From: Codonopsis lanceolata | Lineage: Eukaryota; Streptophyta; Magnoliopsida; Asterales; Campanulaceae | Direction of reading: 5' to 3' | Length of the DNA stretch: 64,000 nt | Assembly (NCBI GenBank): GCA_013146195.2 | Contig: CM028382.1 | Span: forward strand, 63,095,596-63,159,595 | Part shown: positions 42,846 to 55,691 of the stretch, one piece after another | How positions within the stretch are numbered: the stretch's first letter is position 1 | Layout of the letters: every line of letters begins with the position of its first letter | Notes under the pieces: model-generated | What the model saw: the letters and a program-made list of their open reading frames with translations, nothing else | What the model was told of the DNA's origin: nothing | The model's database searches: none | Position numbers and translations under genes: made by a program

Positions 42846-44340
42846 ATGGTGGAACCTCCTCCACCAGCCCCCTCGGACCCCGTTCCAGCCATGCCCATTG
42901 CCAAATCCTTTGCTGCCGCTTTATCCTCTCCACCTTCAAACCCTAATCCCATTGCTTTCCTCATCCCTCCCTCATCTTATAAAGGTGAACCTTCTCTCAA
43001 ACTCACGGCAGACATTCTTGAGGCTCTTGCTAAGCCGTTTACCAATGCTTTGATTGGGAAATTCTCACATGGTCGGCCTTCATTGGAATCCATCCGCAAA
43101 TTGTTCCACACTTTTGGTCTAAAGGCTGCATTCACCATTGGGCATTTAGATGCTAAACACATCCTCATCCAAGTCAATCACGATGGACTACCAACGACTT
43201 TGGATAAAAGATCAATGGTACCTTCGTAGATTTCCTATGCGGGTTTTCAAATGGTCGCCAGATTTTCGTCCGGATGTTGAGAGTCCCATTGTCCATGTGT
43301 GGTTCTCTCTTCCTAGCTTACCTATTCACCTTTTTCATAAAACAACCCTTTTTTCCATTGCTTCGTTGTTTGGAAAGCCTCTTAGGCTTGATCAACCAAC
43401 TACAAATCTCACCCGACCAAGTGTCGCTAGGGTTTGTGTTGAGATTGATTTAACTAAGCCTCTTCCGAAGCGTGTCTGGGTCAATTATGGGTCGATTTAC
43501 CCCAGTTTTTGGCAAACAATCGAAGCTGAACATATCCCATTATACTGTTCTCATTGCCTTCGACAAGGTCATTCGGAACTCGTTTGCAAGCTTAAACCTT
43601 CTCCTCCTATGGATCAAGAGCATCCACCCAAAGCTCCTCCTCCTCCGCCTCCTCCCCACGCATCTCGGTGGACTCCTAAAAAGACCCAAGGTCCAGCTCT
43701 GAACGATTCTCTCCCCAATATTGAGAAATGATCAGATCCTCCTATTGAACCATCAAATGTATCGCATTCTCCTCCTTCGTCCTCAACCCCGTCTGCTCAT
43801 GTCGAATCTGATACCCAAAACCCCACTACGTGTGTTTCTCCTGATCAATCATTGGATCCTTCGGTGATGGCTACTGCCCCTATTACTAATACAGATCCCA
43901 CCAACTGTTACCCTTGCATGGCGGTGGAGAATAACCTTACAACCAACAAGCCTATCCCTTCTCATGCATGTCTAGCCCTATCTCCAAATCGTTTTGCTGC
44001 TCTCAGTACAGATACCAACTTGGATTGTGATGACACAGGAGAGGACGATCTGGAAGTTTTAGATGACCCTGGAAATAACATTGATCCACACCTCATGGAT
44101 CAACTCAATTTAGACTCCACCATTCCAATCCCTAAAGGTACTGGTTCTAAGAAAAAACCATCCCATTTCCTTCAGTTCAAGCAAGGTCCAAAATTCAGTC
44201 TAAATCCACCTCTTCCCATGGCTGTTAACCTTCTTTTTTTTGGAATATTCGAGGTATTGGCAATGATTCTTCCGTTGGTAGACTCAAACGTCTTATTAAG
44301 TTGCATAAAATTTCGTTCCTTGCTATTTTTGAACCTATGA
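42846..44340 (+). pseudogene. LINE ORF1: RNA-binding protein with DUF4283 and CCHC knuckle
   Basis: ORF1 proteins of plant L1 elements coat the LINE RNA. It starts MVEPPPPAPSDPVPAMPIAK. The DUF4283-type domain spans the frameshift near 43,190 (LFHTFGLKAAFTIGHLDAKH, then DQWYLRRFPMRVFKWSPDFR and VWFSLPSLPIHLFHKTTLFS). The zinc knuckle YCSHCLRQGHSELVC (about 43,539-43,585) is an intact C-X2-C-X4-H-X4-C. A TGA at 43,729-43,731 interrupts the same frame, which then stays open to 44,340 through a Ser/Pro/Asp-rich tail. Its end overlaps the start of ORF2 in another frame. Confidence 0.85.
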
Positions 44341-47300
44341 TTGGCGCTTCTCATCTTTCCCGTATTGCTAAACGGTTAAAATTTAAACTATTTTACACTA
44401 ATACCCACAGCTCTATTTGGCTATTTATTAAATCTTCCTTTACTTGCAATGTCTTGTATGCCACGGACCAACATCTCACTATCCAAGCTAAGCATTTTAC
44501 GTGGACTACTTCGGTTATTATCAAATGTGTCTATGCTAGCTGTGATCTTTCTTCTAGACAGGGTTTATGGGCTGATCTTATTGATATGGTTAACTCTGCT
44601 GGCTCCTCTCCTTGGCTTGTTGGGGGAGATTTCAATATTATCCTATCTCCAGAGGAAAAATCGGGTGGTAATGGTTGGGATCGCATAGGGGCTATGGAAT
44701 TTCATTCATGTATTGCTGCTTCTGGTCTCTCCGATCTTGGCTTCTCTGGTAGTGATTTTACTTGGTGGAACTCTAGAGATGGCACTACCACTATTTTTGA
44801 ACGTCTGGACCGTATGCTTTGTAACAGCTCGCGGGCACAATTTTTTCATAGTTCAACAGTTCGTCACTTGGGAAGAACCTGCTCAGACCATTCTCCTTTA
44901 CTCACAAATATTATTAAGGACAGTACTCCGCATCCCTCCTCTTTTCGTTTCCTTAATGTTTGGATCTTTCATCATTCTTTTTTATCGATTATTTCAAATA
45001 TTTGGCAGCAACCTATTAGTGGTAGGCCTTTGCATATTTTTGCTAAAAAAACTCTCCTCTTGTAGGCAAGCCTTGAAACTTTGGAATAAAGAGGTTTTTT
45101 GGAACATATTTACTAATATTCAGAAGGCAGAAGATGAGGTTCAGCGAACGGAGTTTCTTTTTTAGGCTTCCCGATCTCCTGCAGACATAACTTCTATGCA
45201 ATTAGCCCAAGCCAAACTTAAGCTTGCTCTTAAGAATGAGGAAATTTTTTGGCGGCAGAAAGCAAAAATTAAATGGCTTAAAGATGGTGAAGGCAGCTCC
45301 AAGCTTTTCTATGCCTCTGTCCAGCAAACCCGACGCAAGTTGCATGTTCACTCCATTATTGGTCCAGATGATCAAATTATTACCGATGATATTGATATTA
45401 AAAATCATGTTGTTCTACATTTTCAATCCCAGCTTCAAGCCACCACTACTTATGATAATGAAAGACTCTGCTCTATTCCCTCTCTTATTACGGAAGAAAT
45501 GAATGCTTCTTTAGCAGATTATCCTTCTCTAGAAGAGATTAGAGATGTAGTATTTTCTATGAATGGTGATAGCGCTGTAGGCCAGGATGGATTTTCCGGG
45601 TTATTTTTTACTCACTGTTGGGATATTATCGGCCAGGATCTTCATGCAGCTATAACGGAATTTTTTTCAGGCTTCTCTCTTCCTAAAAGCTGGACGAGTA
45701 CCCTCATTGCTACCAGCCCAAAAACGGATCATCCTGCTTCTTTTGGGGATTTCCGTCCCATTAGTCTATGCAACTTCATCAACAAGATTATCTCCAAGAT
45801 TCTTGGTACTCGTCTTCGACATATTCTCCCAGCCATCATCTCCCCTAATCAAAGTGGGTTTGTTAAGGATCGGCTGATTCAGGATAACATTCTTCTCGCC
45901 CAAGAGCTGATGACTAATCTTTCTAAGAAAACTTCAGGTTCTAATATCATCTTGAAGCTTGATATGTGCAAGGCTTTCGATAGAGTTGATTGGCACTTCC
46001 TCATTAAAGTTCTTCATCGTTTTGGGTTTTGTGAAACTTTTATTGATATGGTTTGGAGGTTAATTTTTGATAATTGGTTTTCCGTTCCGGTCAATGGTTC
46101 CCCTGCGGGTTTCTTTCACTCTTCTAGAGGACTCCGGCAAGGAGATCCTCTCTCTCAAATTTTATTTCAATGAAGTTCTAAAGAAGTCTCAATGAGCTGC
46201 ACTCTACCACTCCCCAAGTTACTTACTCTGCTTCAAGTGGATGCCCCATTATCTCCCACCTCTCTTTTGTGGATGATATCATCATATTCTGTAATGGCAG
46301 CCTTCAGTCTCTGGCTAAACATCGACAACTCCTTTCTGATTATGAGCAACTTTTGGGGCAGGCTATTAATACTTGCAAAAGAAGTTTCACCGTCTCCACC
46401 AAGCTTTCTAATGATCGTATTAACTCCATTGCTTCATGTTTGGGTTATATTCGTAAAGAGTTCCCTCTGGTCTACTTAGGCTGCCCTCTTTTTTGTGGTC
46501 GAAGGTTGAAAAAATATTTTGACCCTCTTATTCTAAAGCTTTGATCTCCCATAGATTCCTGGCTTGGTTTTTTTTTTAAATGCTGCTGGCAAACTCTCTC
46601 TCATCTCCTTGGTTCTGCATTCCATCACAACTTACCATCTTACTGCCTTGGAACCTCCAAAATGCGTTATTAATCTTGTTGAAAGGATGCTTGCTAATTT
46701 TTTTGGGGACAAGTGGATCAGAAACAACGAGCCCACTGGATTGCTTGGTCTCGGTGCTGTGCTCCCGTCTTGGAAGGTGGTCTTGGGATCCGTTCTCTTA
46801 GCGACATCTCTAAGGTCTACTCTGCTAGTTTATGGTGGAGATTCCGAACCCGTAATACGCTCTGGTCCAGATTTCTCATGGCAAAATACTGCAGGCGCAT
46901 TCATCCGGCTCAGATCACTTCGAAAGGCTCCCACATTTGGTGTCGTATGCTTTCTATCCGGACTTTTGTAGAACAGCGTCTGAAATGGCTTGTTGGTCGT
47001 GGCCAATGCTCTCCTTGGTTTGATGGATGGCTCGAAGGAGGCCCTATCTCCCAGCCTCCTAATATATCAGCTTCTTCTGTTCGAGATCTTTTCGATGATT
47101 CTACTACTTTAAACCCTCTAATTGCTGCCCAGCTTCATCCTTTAGATCTTCAGAGAATCACTGATCAGGGATGCTACCTTCATGACGTTGACGACTCAGC
47201 TTGCTGGACTATCTCACCTTCAGGCAAGTTCTCTATTTCTTCTGCTTGGCAATCTCTTCGGAATCACAAGCCCAGATTGTTATCTGCTAAGTTTTATTGG

Positions 47301-48282
47301 CATGCCAAATTTCCAAAACATATTAGTGTTTTTATGTGGAAGCTTTTCCATGGAAGATTACCTATTGATGAAGTCTTGTTAAAGAAAGGATTCCATCTGG
47401 CCTCTAAATGTTACTGCTGCTCTTCTGGTCATCCTGAACCTTTCAGCCATGTCTTTTTTCATTGCCCTACGGCTGCGTACATTTGGTCAATTCTTGGAGC
47501 TGAATTTCAAGTTAAACTTTATAATAATTCTATACATCAATGTTGTCTCTCATGGTGGATTTTCCACAAGAATTCTCTGGCTCATATTGTTCTCCCGACC
47601 TTCATTTTATGGCATCTATGGAAGAATCGAAATTCTTTCTTCTTTGATGGGAAAGGCCAATCTTCTGCTTCTCTTCTAAAATCCATTCGTAATGATCTGG
47701 CTGCCTTGACTAAAGCTGCCTCCTGTCCAACGCCTTTTAATCTTCCCAGATCCCCAGATGTTCGGATTATTAGATGGGTGTGTCCTCCCCCTTTGTTTGT
47801 TAAACTAAACACTGATGGTGCTTCTTGGGGTAATCCTGGTGTTAGTGGGGGTGGCGGCATTGTTCGCAATTCTTCTGGAGACCTTATATATGCTTTCTCT
47901 TCTTATTATGCTAATGTCTCCAACACGATTGCTGAAGCCAAAGCTTTGTTTGAAGGTGTGCAATGGCTTAAAGGTGCTGCGTTTAGGGGTGCGTTTATTG
48001 AACTGGACTCCAAGGTTCTTGTGGGACTGTCTTACAGAAAATTATAACATTCCCTGGAAATGCTGGGCCATTCTTTGTCATGTTCGTGATATTCAAAGGG
48101 CTATGGATTTCAAAATTAGTCACTGCTTTCGGGAAGCTAACAGTGTTACTGATCTTCTTGCTAACTTAGGCTGTGACTCTTCTAATTCTTCCCATTTTCA
48201 TGATGTTCGCAGCTTGCCTCCTCGCATTCGTGGATCTATTGATTTGGATAAGTCTGGTACTCCATATGTTAGGTGTAGATGA
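44225..48282 (+). pseudogene. LINE ORF2: endonuclease, reverse transcriptase, zinc region, RNase H
   Basis: ORF2 nicks DNA and copies LINE RNA at the nick. The APE-type endonuclease starts at FFWNIRGIGND (about 44,235) and includes WLVGGDFNIILSPEEKSGG and DRMLCN with SDHSPLL. RT covers 45,196-46,540: RPISLCNFINKIISKILGTR, LKLDMCKAFDRVDW with catalytic Asp, GLRQGDPLS and the FVDD box (LSFVDDIIIFCNG, near 46,265). The zinc-binding region is at about 47,230-47,490 (FWHA-type, CYCCSSGHPEPFSHVFFHC). RNase H has D, E, D, D in NTDGASWGNPG, IAEAKAL, ELDSKVL and REANSVTDLLANLGCDS. At least five frame breaks occur (about 44,295, 45,060, 46,180, 46,550, 48,010). Catalytic residues of all domains are retained. 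Confidence 0.9.
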
Positions 48283-48470
48283 AAGCTTTAGTCTGTATAG
48301 GCTTTTCTTTTTCGTCTTCATTTGTATTTCCGTTTCGAGGTCAGGCTCCTTTGTCCTCCCTCTTATAAGGGCTAGGCTGGTTGTCCCCCTCAAGTTTGTA
48401 CTCAATTTTCTTTAATAAAATCTTGCAGAGTGCCGTCCCTGTTTCTTTAAAAAAAAATGGATTGAATGTG

Positions 48471-49199
48471 AAGAAGAGCCCAATTGGAGGAAAAGATTGT
48501 GAAAAGAAATTGCATTCAGCCGATGATGCTGATGTCGGCGACGGAACCAGTTTTGTACTTCAGATTAAGGACACTTTAATATAAATAATAATAATAATAA
48601 TTGTGTCGGCCTGCTTAGTTATTTATTTATTTAATAATTTATTAAAGCTTGTCATCAATGACATGTATTATACATTATGATATAAATTTATGAGAAATGA
48701 CCTTGATTATGCGATTTATATTTTATTTGCCATGATTTTATGTGTCATGGATTCAGATTTAGATTCAAAATGACGAAGGTTTTGCTCTATTTATGAGCAT
48801 GTCTAGTAATTCATATTAATTAATTGATGCAGCATGTTACAAAAGTAACCTCTCCTGTTTATATTTTTTAATTTTGATTTACTGAGATGTTTGTGTGTGC
48901 AATTTTCATGCGAGTAATGACCAACCAAAAGGAATGTTATTTTCGTATGGCAGAAATTCAAATACACCTGTGGTAATAAACATGTGATAATTATTAGGTG
49001 TCCTTGTGGGTGTTGAGTCAGTCAAAAAGAAAGGCTCAACATTTGACTGGATCTTATTGTCAATGTTTGATTACTACACCAAGAAAATCATTTGCAAATT
49101 AATTCTCTGTCAAAAGACTAGGATTAGTGTTGTACCGGTTTTCTTATTGTTTATGTGAGCTTATACGGTTTATTTATTTATTTTTATTCTCTGTTCCGT
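48471..49199 (+). other. Leader of element G after the LINE; no gene
   Basis: Continues the element G 5' untranslated leader. Contains an (ATA)n run at 48,584-48,600 and AT-rich DNA; no ORF of note. Confidence 0.6.
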
Positions 49200-49990
49200 T
49201 AACACATCTGCTGCAACTGTATCTACTAATATCAACTCCATTCTGGTACTTAATGGTACCAATTTTAAGGAGTGGAAAGAGAATGTTATGATAGTTCTCG
49301 GTTGCATGGATCTAGACCTTGCACTTAGGAGATGCCCTACCTACATGCTTCTAGTACCTCTGATGAAAAGAGGGAAATGGAGAAGTGGGACCGCTCAATT
49401 TGCATGAGTCTGATGATTATGAGGCGTGCAATTCCAGAAACATTCAGGGGCACTATGTTCGAGGAAAAAGTTGCTATGACGTTCCTTGAGGAGCTTGAAA
49501 AGTGCTTTGCCAAGAGTGAAAAATCGGAAACAAGTTCTATCTTACGTGGTCTTGTTTCTATGAGGTATAAAGGCAAAGGGAATGTAAGAGAGTACATAAT
49601 GGAAATGTCTCTTTTGGCATCAAAACTAAAGGGCCTTAAGCTAGTGTCTGATGACTTGCTTGTTCATTTAGTTTTGATATCTCTTCCTAAACACTCGGTT
49701 TGTGGTCGGTTATAAGCGCCAAAAGATAAATGGACTCTTAACAAGCTCATTTCGCATTGTGCACAAGAAGAGGACAGAATGAGACATGAAAAGACAGAAT
49801 GTGCTCATTTGGTATCATCTTCCTTGGGCAGCAACAAGAAAAGGAAGGGTAAGGAAATTGCGGGCTTGGACCCAAAGAAGAAGCAACAAAAGGTGTCTAA
49901 AGGACAAGATAAAGAAATGACATGCTTCTTTTGTAAGGATCCTTCTCACGTGAAGAGAGAGTGTGCCAAATATCACACTGGGTGGTGAAG
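49200..49990 (+). pseudogene. Element G gag
   Basis: Copia gag. An upstream part reads STNINSILVLNGTNFKEWKE (about 49,220-49,280). Then 49,332-49,715 encodes DRSICMSLMIMRRAIPETFR, AMTFLEELEKCFAKSEKSET and VREYIMEMSLLASKLKGLKL. The zinc knuckle CFFCKDPSHVKREC is at about 49,923-49,965. Frame breaks at about 49,330 and 49,715, and the stop after YHTGW, split gag from protease. The gag-polyprotein type (UBN2-like) is usual for plant copia elements. Confidence 0.85.
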
Positions 49991-50029
49991 AAAGGTAAAC
50001 CTCTCATTCTTATTTATTCTGAGGTTAAT

Positions 50030-51380
50030 TTGGTTTCAGTGCCTAGACATACTTGGTGGTTGGATTCTGGTGCTACTACTCACATAAGTGTGTCTATGCA
50101 GGGGTTACTGTTTTAAACCAAGTGATGTCAAAGATTCATCTATGTGGGGAATGGTGATTCGATTGAGGTTGAAGCAATAGGAACATTTAGGTTATTTGCT
50201 TAAGACCGAGTTTTATTTGGATTTATTTGAGACATACATGTACTGCCTTTTTAGGCGAAATTTGGTTTCCATTTCTACTTTGGACAAAGAAGGATATGTT
50301 TGTTCTTTTGGTAATAATGTTGTCTCTTTTATGATTCTAAATTTATTGGATCCAAGATTTTTATCAAATTTCGATAACCTATATTTGCTTGATACAATTA
50401 CCTTATTTAATGAAAACCTGCATGTTGAATCACGCGGCACTAAAATAAAATTAAAAAACGAGAACTATTTGTCATTATGGCACAAGTGCTTAGATCATAT
50501 TTCAAAACAACGAATTCAAAGACTTGTGTCCTATGGGATTCTCGATACAATTGACACTATGGAAACTGAAATATGTGTTGAGTGTATTAAAGGCAAACAG
50601 ACAAACAAGTGAAAAATAGGTGCTGAGAGAGCTAAGGATGTCTTAGAACTAATACATACAGACATTTGTGGACAATTTCCCACACCTTCGTGGAATGGTT
50701 AAGAGTATTTTATAACGTTCATAGATGATTACTCTCGTTATGGCTACCTATTTTTAATACATGAGAAATCTCAAGCTTTGGACATTTTCACAAAATTTAA
50801 GGCTAAGGTTGAACACCAACATGGCAAAACCATAAAGAAGGTCAGGTCTGACCGTGGTGGTAAATACTACGGCAGAAATGATGGTTCAGGTGAACAACGT
50901 CCAGGGCCTTTTGCCAAATTCATAGAAGAATGTGGAATCGTCCCATAGTACACCATGCCAGGTACACCTAGCATGAATGGTGTGGCTGAAAGACGAAATA
51001 GGACTTTAAAAGATATGGTAAGAAGTATGATTAGCCATACTACGTTACCTGATTCACTCTGGGGAGAGGCACTAGAGACTGCAGTTTATATCCTTAATAG
51101 GGTTCCAACAAAAGATACGACTAAAACCCCTTATGAACTATGGACATGCAAGAAACCTGTCTTAAAACATTTACACATTTGGGGTCATTCAATGAAAGGC
51201 CTTATAGGCCAAATGAAAGGAAATTGGACTCAAGAACAATTAGTAGCTATTTTGTTGGATACTCTGAAAGATCACTGGGTTTTAAGTTTTATGATCCCAA
51301 ATCAAGAACTTTCTTTGAGACGCGAAATGCCCGGTTCTTTGAGAATATTGAGCTTGGGGGAGGGAATAAGGTAAGAGACT
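50030..51380 (+). pseudogene. Element G protease and integrase
   Basis: The protease active site is WWLDSGATTHIS at about 50,056-50,090. The GAG-pre-integrase and zinc region is LWHKCLDHISKQRIQRLVSY with CVECIKGKQ (50,475-50,610). The integrase core contains LIHTDICGQFPTPSW (D1), FITFIDDYSRYGYLFLI (D2) and NGVAERRNRTLKDMVRSMI with the catalytic Glu (about 50,985). An in-frame TGA follows KQTNK (50,610), and others at 50,700 and 50,948. The D-D-E residues are present, but the polyprotein is interrupted. Confidence 0.85.
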
Positions 51381-51469
51381 TTCGAAGAGGATTCAGTTAC
51401 TATTCCTCTTCCTACAATTGTTCTTGACCATGATCATGATCTTACTCCTAACACTATTCAAGAACAACA

Positions 51470-53217
51470 TTTGGAACAACAAGACAATGTTGAAATTCCC
51501 CTTTATCTAGATCAACCAATTGTTCATGAGGAACAAGCTCAACAACCTCAAGAACCAGTGTCTTTAAGGAGATCCACTAGAGAGAGGAGAAATGCAATTC
51601 CAGATGACTTTATAGTATTTCTCAATGAACATGAGACATGTATTGGCGTGATGGAGGATGATCCAATCACCTTTCGTCAAGCCATTGAAAGTTCAAACTC
51701 TCAAAAGTGGATGGATGCCATGAATGAGGAAATCAAGTCCATGAAAGACAATGACGTATGAGATCTTGTCCCATTGCCTGAAAGAGTGAAACCTATTGGT
51801 TGCAAATGAGTATTTAAAACCAAGAGGGATTCACATGGCACTATGGAAAGATATAAGGCACGTCTAGTTGCTAAGGGATTTACTCAAAAGGAAGTCATCG
51901 ATTATAAAGAAACCTTCTCTCCGGTTTCTTCGAAGGACTCATTTAGAACGATTATGGCACTAGTAGCACAATTTGATTTAGAGTTACATCAGATGGATGT
52001 AAAAACTACGTTTCTCAATGGCGACATCGAAGAAACGATCTATATGGTGCAACCAAAATACTTTGTTTCAAAAGATTCAACACAAATGGTTTGCAAACAT
52101 AAGAAATCCATCTATGGGCTCAAACAAGCATCTCGACAATGGTATCACAAATTTCATCAAGTTGTATTATCATTTGGTTTTAAGATCAATGTGGTTGATG
52201 AATGTATATACCATAAGTTCAATGGGAGCAAATACATTTTTAAGTTTTATACGTGGATGATATTACCTGTTTGCCACAAATGATATAGACCTATTGCATG
52301 AGACTAAGAAATTTCTATCAAAGAAATTTGAGATGAAAGATCTTGGTGATCATCTTTTGTATTAGGAATCCAAATACACCGAGATCGTTTTCAAGGTATT
52401 CTTGGATTATCACAAAAGGGATATATTGAAAAGGTACTCAAAAGGTTTGGCATGCAAGATTGTAAACCGTGATACCCTAGTGGCTAAAGGAGATAGATTC
52501 GGTCTCAATCGGTGCCCTAAGAATGAAATTGAATCTAAAAGAAATGAAAGATATCCCTTATGCTTATTTGTAGGGAGTTTGATGTATGCATGTTTGCACC
52601 CGTCCGGACATGGCATTCATTGTTGGAGTGTTAGGCGAATACCTCGGCAATCCGGGTAAGGAACATTGGATAGCGACCAAAAGGGTTATGCGATACTACA
52701 GAGAAACAAGGATTACATGCTCACATATAAAAGGTCGGATAAACTTGAGATCATTGGGTATTCGATTCGATTTTGCGGGATGCCAAGATAGTCTAAGATC
52801 TACTTCGAGGCTACATCTATTTGCTAGGCTGGAGGAGCAATCTCTTGGAAGAGTGTTAAGCGGACACTCGTTGCTTCTTCCACTATGGAAGCATAATTTG
52901 TAGCATGCTACGAGGCATCAAATCAAGGGGTTTGGCTGGAAATTTTGTCACAGGCTGCGAGTAGTAGATGGTATTGAAAGACCATTAAAGTTATTTTGTG
53001 ACAATAAGTGCAGGTTCTTTACTCAAACAACAACGGGAGCTCTTCTAAGTCTAAACATATAGATATCAAGTTCCTTGTTGTTAAAGAAAGAATTCAGAGT
53101 GGTCACATTTGTATTGAGCATATTGGGACAAACTCCATGATAGCAGATCCGTTCACTAAAGGTTTGACACCTAAGGTCTTTCATGAACACACTGCTCGTA
53201 TGGGTATTATGGGTTAG
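51470..53217 (+). pseudogene. Element G reverse transcriptase and RNase H
   Basis: A hinge (RRSTRERRNAIPDDF) leads to RT. Readable RT parts are YKARLVAKGFTQKEVIDYKE, FDLELHQMDVKTTFLNGDIE and KSIYGLKQASRQWYHKFHQV. The catalytic LYVDDI box is at about 52,245-52,263 but out of frame with the preceding block. RNase H is decayed from 52,600 and ends with SSKSKHIDIKFLVVKERIQS and IADPFTKGLTPKVFHEH, stop at 53,217. Several stops and frameshifts are present. Confidence 0.85.
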
Positions 53218-53645
53218 ATTATGCATAGTTTCAGGTTGGGAGTTTGTATTGAGTATTTGCTTGACATTTATTTTTTATTGCCATGACAATTATGTAATTT
53301 TGGATTTTGTTAAAGCATAAAGTTATTCGGTATTCGGCACTTTCGTTATTTGATCTCATATGGACTAAGGTAGGACCGGTTGAGATAGACATGTGAAGAT
53401 CACATTACATGTAATTTCCATGCTACACATCCATACTTGATCCATGTCGTTAGTTATGTTAATGTATGTGACCAGATGGGTCTAGTTGCGATAAATGTGA
53501 CGAAAGCCTCTTTGATCCCTATGTTAATTTGGTGATGGGCGGGATTGGTTTAAGATGACTAAAAGTAAAGGATTGCTCGAGCTACTAAAGTATATAATAT
53601 GATATACGATTATTAGATTTATACGTATGCACATGTACATATTCC

Positions 53646-53655
53646 AAGTGGGAGA
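53646..53655 (+). other. Element G polypurine tract
   Basis: AAGTGGGAGA immediately before the TTGTAAGAA start of the 3' LTR. Confidence 0.85.
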
Positions 53656-53656
53656 T

Positions 53657-54146
53657 TGTAAGAATTTTTTATGGACTTATATGTATGTGCATATGATAAA
53701 TATGTGCATTTGGGCATCTGAGGCGTGTATGCTGCGCTAACGTATATTTCATATTATCTAAAGTTAATAGGCCTGATTGAAGTGATTTGCTAAGTTAAAT
53801 GGGCCTAAGTCATCTTTTGATAAGTATGGGGTTTTAGTTGAATATGTGTAGAGACCTCATGGGTGCTAATTGTCAACTTATAATGGGCTGGTTGATAATT
53901 AGGTCAAACTATTCCTATAAAAAGGTTATGGTCCCCAATTGTACGTAGGTTAATAATCTTTTCTCTCTGCCGCCCCATTAGAAAAAGAAACCCTAAGGAT
54001 ACTACGTTACAAATTGGAAGACACATAACCAAAGGACAATCATTCTCATGGATTCAGGTACGCTTCTGCATCTAGATTATTGCTTCGGGTAATTCCTATG
54101 TGAAGATTAAGATCTACGGGTATTAGTATTGCTTTTAATTCCATCA
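53657..54146 (+). repeat. Element G 3' LTR, 490 bp
   Basis: Second copy of 41,919-42,411, from TGTAAGAATT to ATTCCATCA, with about 15 visible differences, some clustered at 53,718-53,745. Confidence 0.9.
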
Positions 54147-55534
54147 TTTTATAGCCATCAGCTTGGTTGTGTGGAGTTTATTGCCTTGGACCAACCAATG
54201 GAAGTTCTTATTTTTTTATGGATCTTTAATCTCCATATCCTTTTCCTCTCAACATGAAAGTGGGCCTTAGTCTCATATCCAAGAATGGAATTGTAGGTAC
54301 TTTGGATTGTGAAAGTATGGGAAACCCTTTCTGGGTCCTGGTGGGTGCATTTGAAAATTGCTTCATTTTTGCAAATTTTAATAAATTAGGGATATACATA
54401 CAATACTCCATTATACTTGGATTTGTACCAAGGTTATAAAGATTCAATAAAATGAAAACATTCCAAAATACTACTCTGTAATTCCCTTAATTGCTTATAT
54501 TTATCCTTGATTGATAGTTCCAAGGGTGGTGAGTAAAGTTTGCATCTCAACTTGATTGATACTCATTTGTTTCTTATGCCTTAATCTGGATACTTTCTCA
54601 GGTGGGAAAAAGAAAGAGGTGAAGAAAGAGACTGGACTTGGTCTTTTCGAGGTATTGGTTCCACTCTTCAATTGAATTTTAAGTTGTTCAAGTTGATATA
54701 CATATAGGTTAGTGTTGTTTTTAACTTCCCAGCCCAAAGACTTTTGGCAACACCACCACTCCTTCCACACATGGACATTTTGGCCATTTCCAATGTTTTA
54801 TTTCAAGGCATGCGTAAGGATTTCCTTAGATATTAAGATACTGTAAGAGGCATTTTATTGAGGTTTCCAATCTATATCTATATATAAGAAACAAGTACAT
54901 GGTCTAATTGGTTAATTACAAATTTGCATCATTAAACCTCTGCAAAAAGAAAATCATACATCTTTTATTATTCATTGTTTGATGCACTAAATTTATTCTT
55001 GAATTTGACATTGAAAAAATGTATTTTGAATGATTTGTTGCATCATCCTTCATAGTATCTGCTGGATTTGTTTTATTTGTTCAATTAGAAAAATTCACTA
55101 ATTGTCGAGACCTATAAATACCAAGACTCCATTAAAAAAATTAGTATGGAACTCATTTTCAGGAGCCTAACTTGATTCTTCCTCTAAACTTGCTTCAGGG
55201 CCTCTTCAACTCAATAGCTTATGGCCTTAACTCAGCAACGGGCAATTTATGAGAGATTGGATCTGTAAGTGTCGAAATATGAATTTAATAATGCAAAAAA
55301 GATTCAAAGTTGTCTGTAGTGGTCTACCATCTTTTGCTTGCTATATTTTGTCCCCACCTTCTACTTCATTTGGTTTTCATTTTGTTTGTGTGGGGCATTT
55401 TTGTGAGGTCTTTCAAAATTAGACCTTTTTAGTTTTCCATTAGCCCAATAGTGTATCGTTTAATTTTGGTCTATCTTTCAATCACTATGTTAACTTTTTT
55501 TTGTGTGCTTTGGGTTTTAGTTGTCAATTGCGGC
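54147..55534. other. Single-copy-looking DNA without recognised genes
   Basis: AT-rich. Short ORFs on both strands show no known motifs. There are no LTR, primer-site or transposase signals. It may be intron or intergenic DNA of the host gene seen at 41,455-41,896, if element G lies in that gene's intron. Confidence 0.5.
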
Positions 55535-55540
55535 TATAAA
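55535..55540 (+). promoter_or_regulatory. Candidate TATA box of a host gene
   Basis: GGCTATAAATGATACC; a CT-rich 5' UTR-like stretch (TTTCCTTTGCTCTCCCCCC, about 55,658-55,676) and an ATG follow within 160 bp. Confidence 0.4.
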
Positions 55541-55691
55541 TGATACCATCTCCAAAGGCGTGGGAACCACTTTCCCCCACCAAAGAAGCTCAGGCACTCT
55601 CTTGAAAATAACGATTTGTTACTGCTTATAACAAATCTTTAAAAAAACCCTTCGATTTTCCTTTGCTCTCCCCCCATTCAACAGATCATCG

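Larger units (their letters stand above)
42730..48456 (+). mobile_element. L1-type LINE with RNase H, near full length
   Basis: Flanked by 14-bp target duplications ATGGATTGAATGTG at 42,716-42,729 and 48,457-48,470. A 5' UTR (42,730-42,845) is followed by ORF1, ORF2 with endonuclease, RT, zinc-binding and RNase H domains, a 3' UTR with AATAAAATCT (48,413-48,423) and an A tail. It is inserted in the leader of copia element G, hence younger than it. Several frameshifts make it non-autonomous now. The 280-bp copy at 31,110-31,388 belongs to the same family. Confidence 0.95.
41919..54146 (+). mobile_element. Ty1/copia element G, complete but interrupted by a LINE
   Basis: 5' LTR 41,919-42,411, primer site 42,414-42,425, leader broken by a 5.7 kb LINE (42,730-48,456), gag (about 49,200-49,990), protease and integrase (about 50,030-51,380), RT and RNase H (about 51,470-53,217), polypurine tract (53,646-53,655) and 3' LTR 53,657-54,146. 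Domain order INT before RT is Ty1/copia. The RNase H end (IADPFTKGLTPKVFHEHTAR) fits a non-Sirevirus copia lineage, which I cannot name with confidence. Without the LINE it is about 6.5 kb. Flanking pentamers (TTTCG left, TTTTA right) do not match. Confidence 0.9.

Noticed and set aside
47582..47869. 95-aa minus-strand ORF
   Set aside because: Antisense to the LINE RNase H domain.
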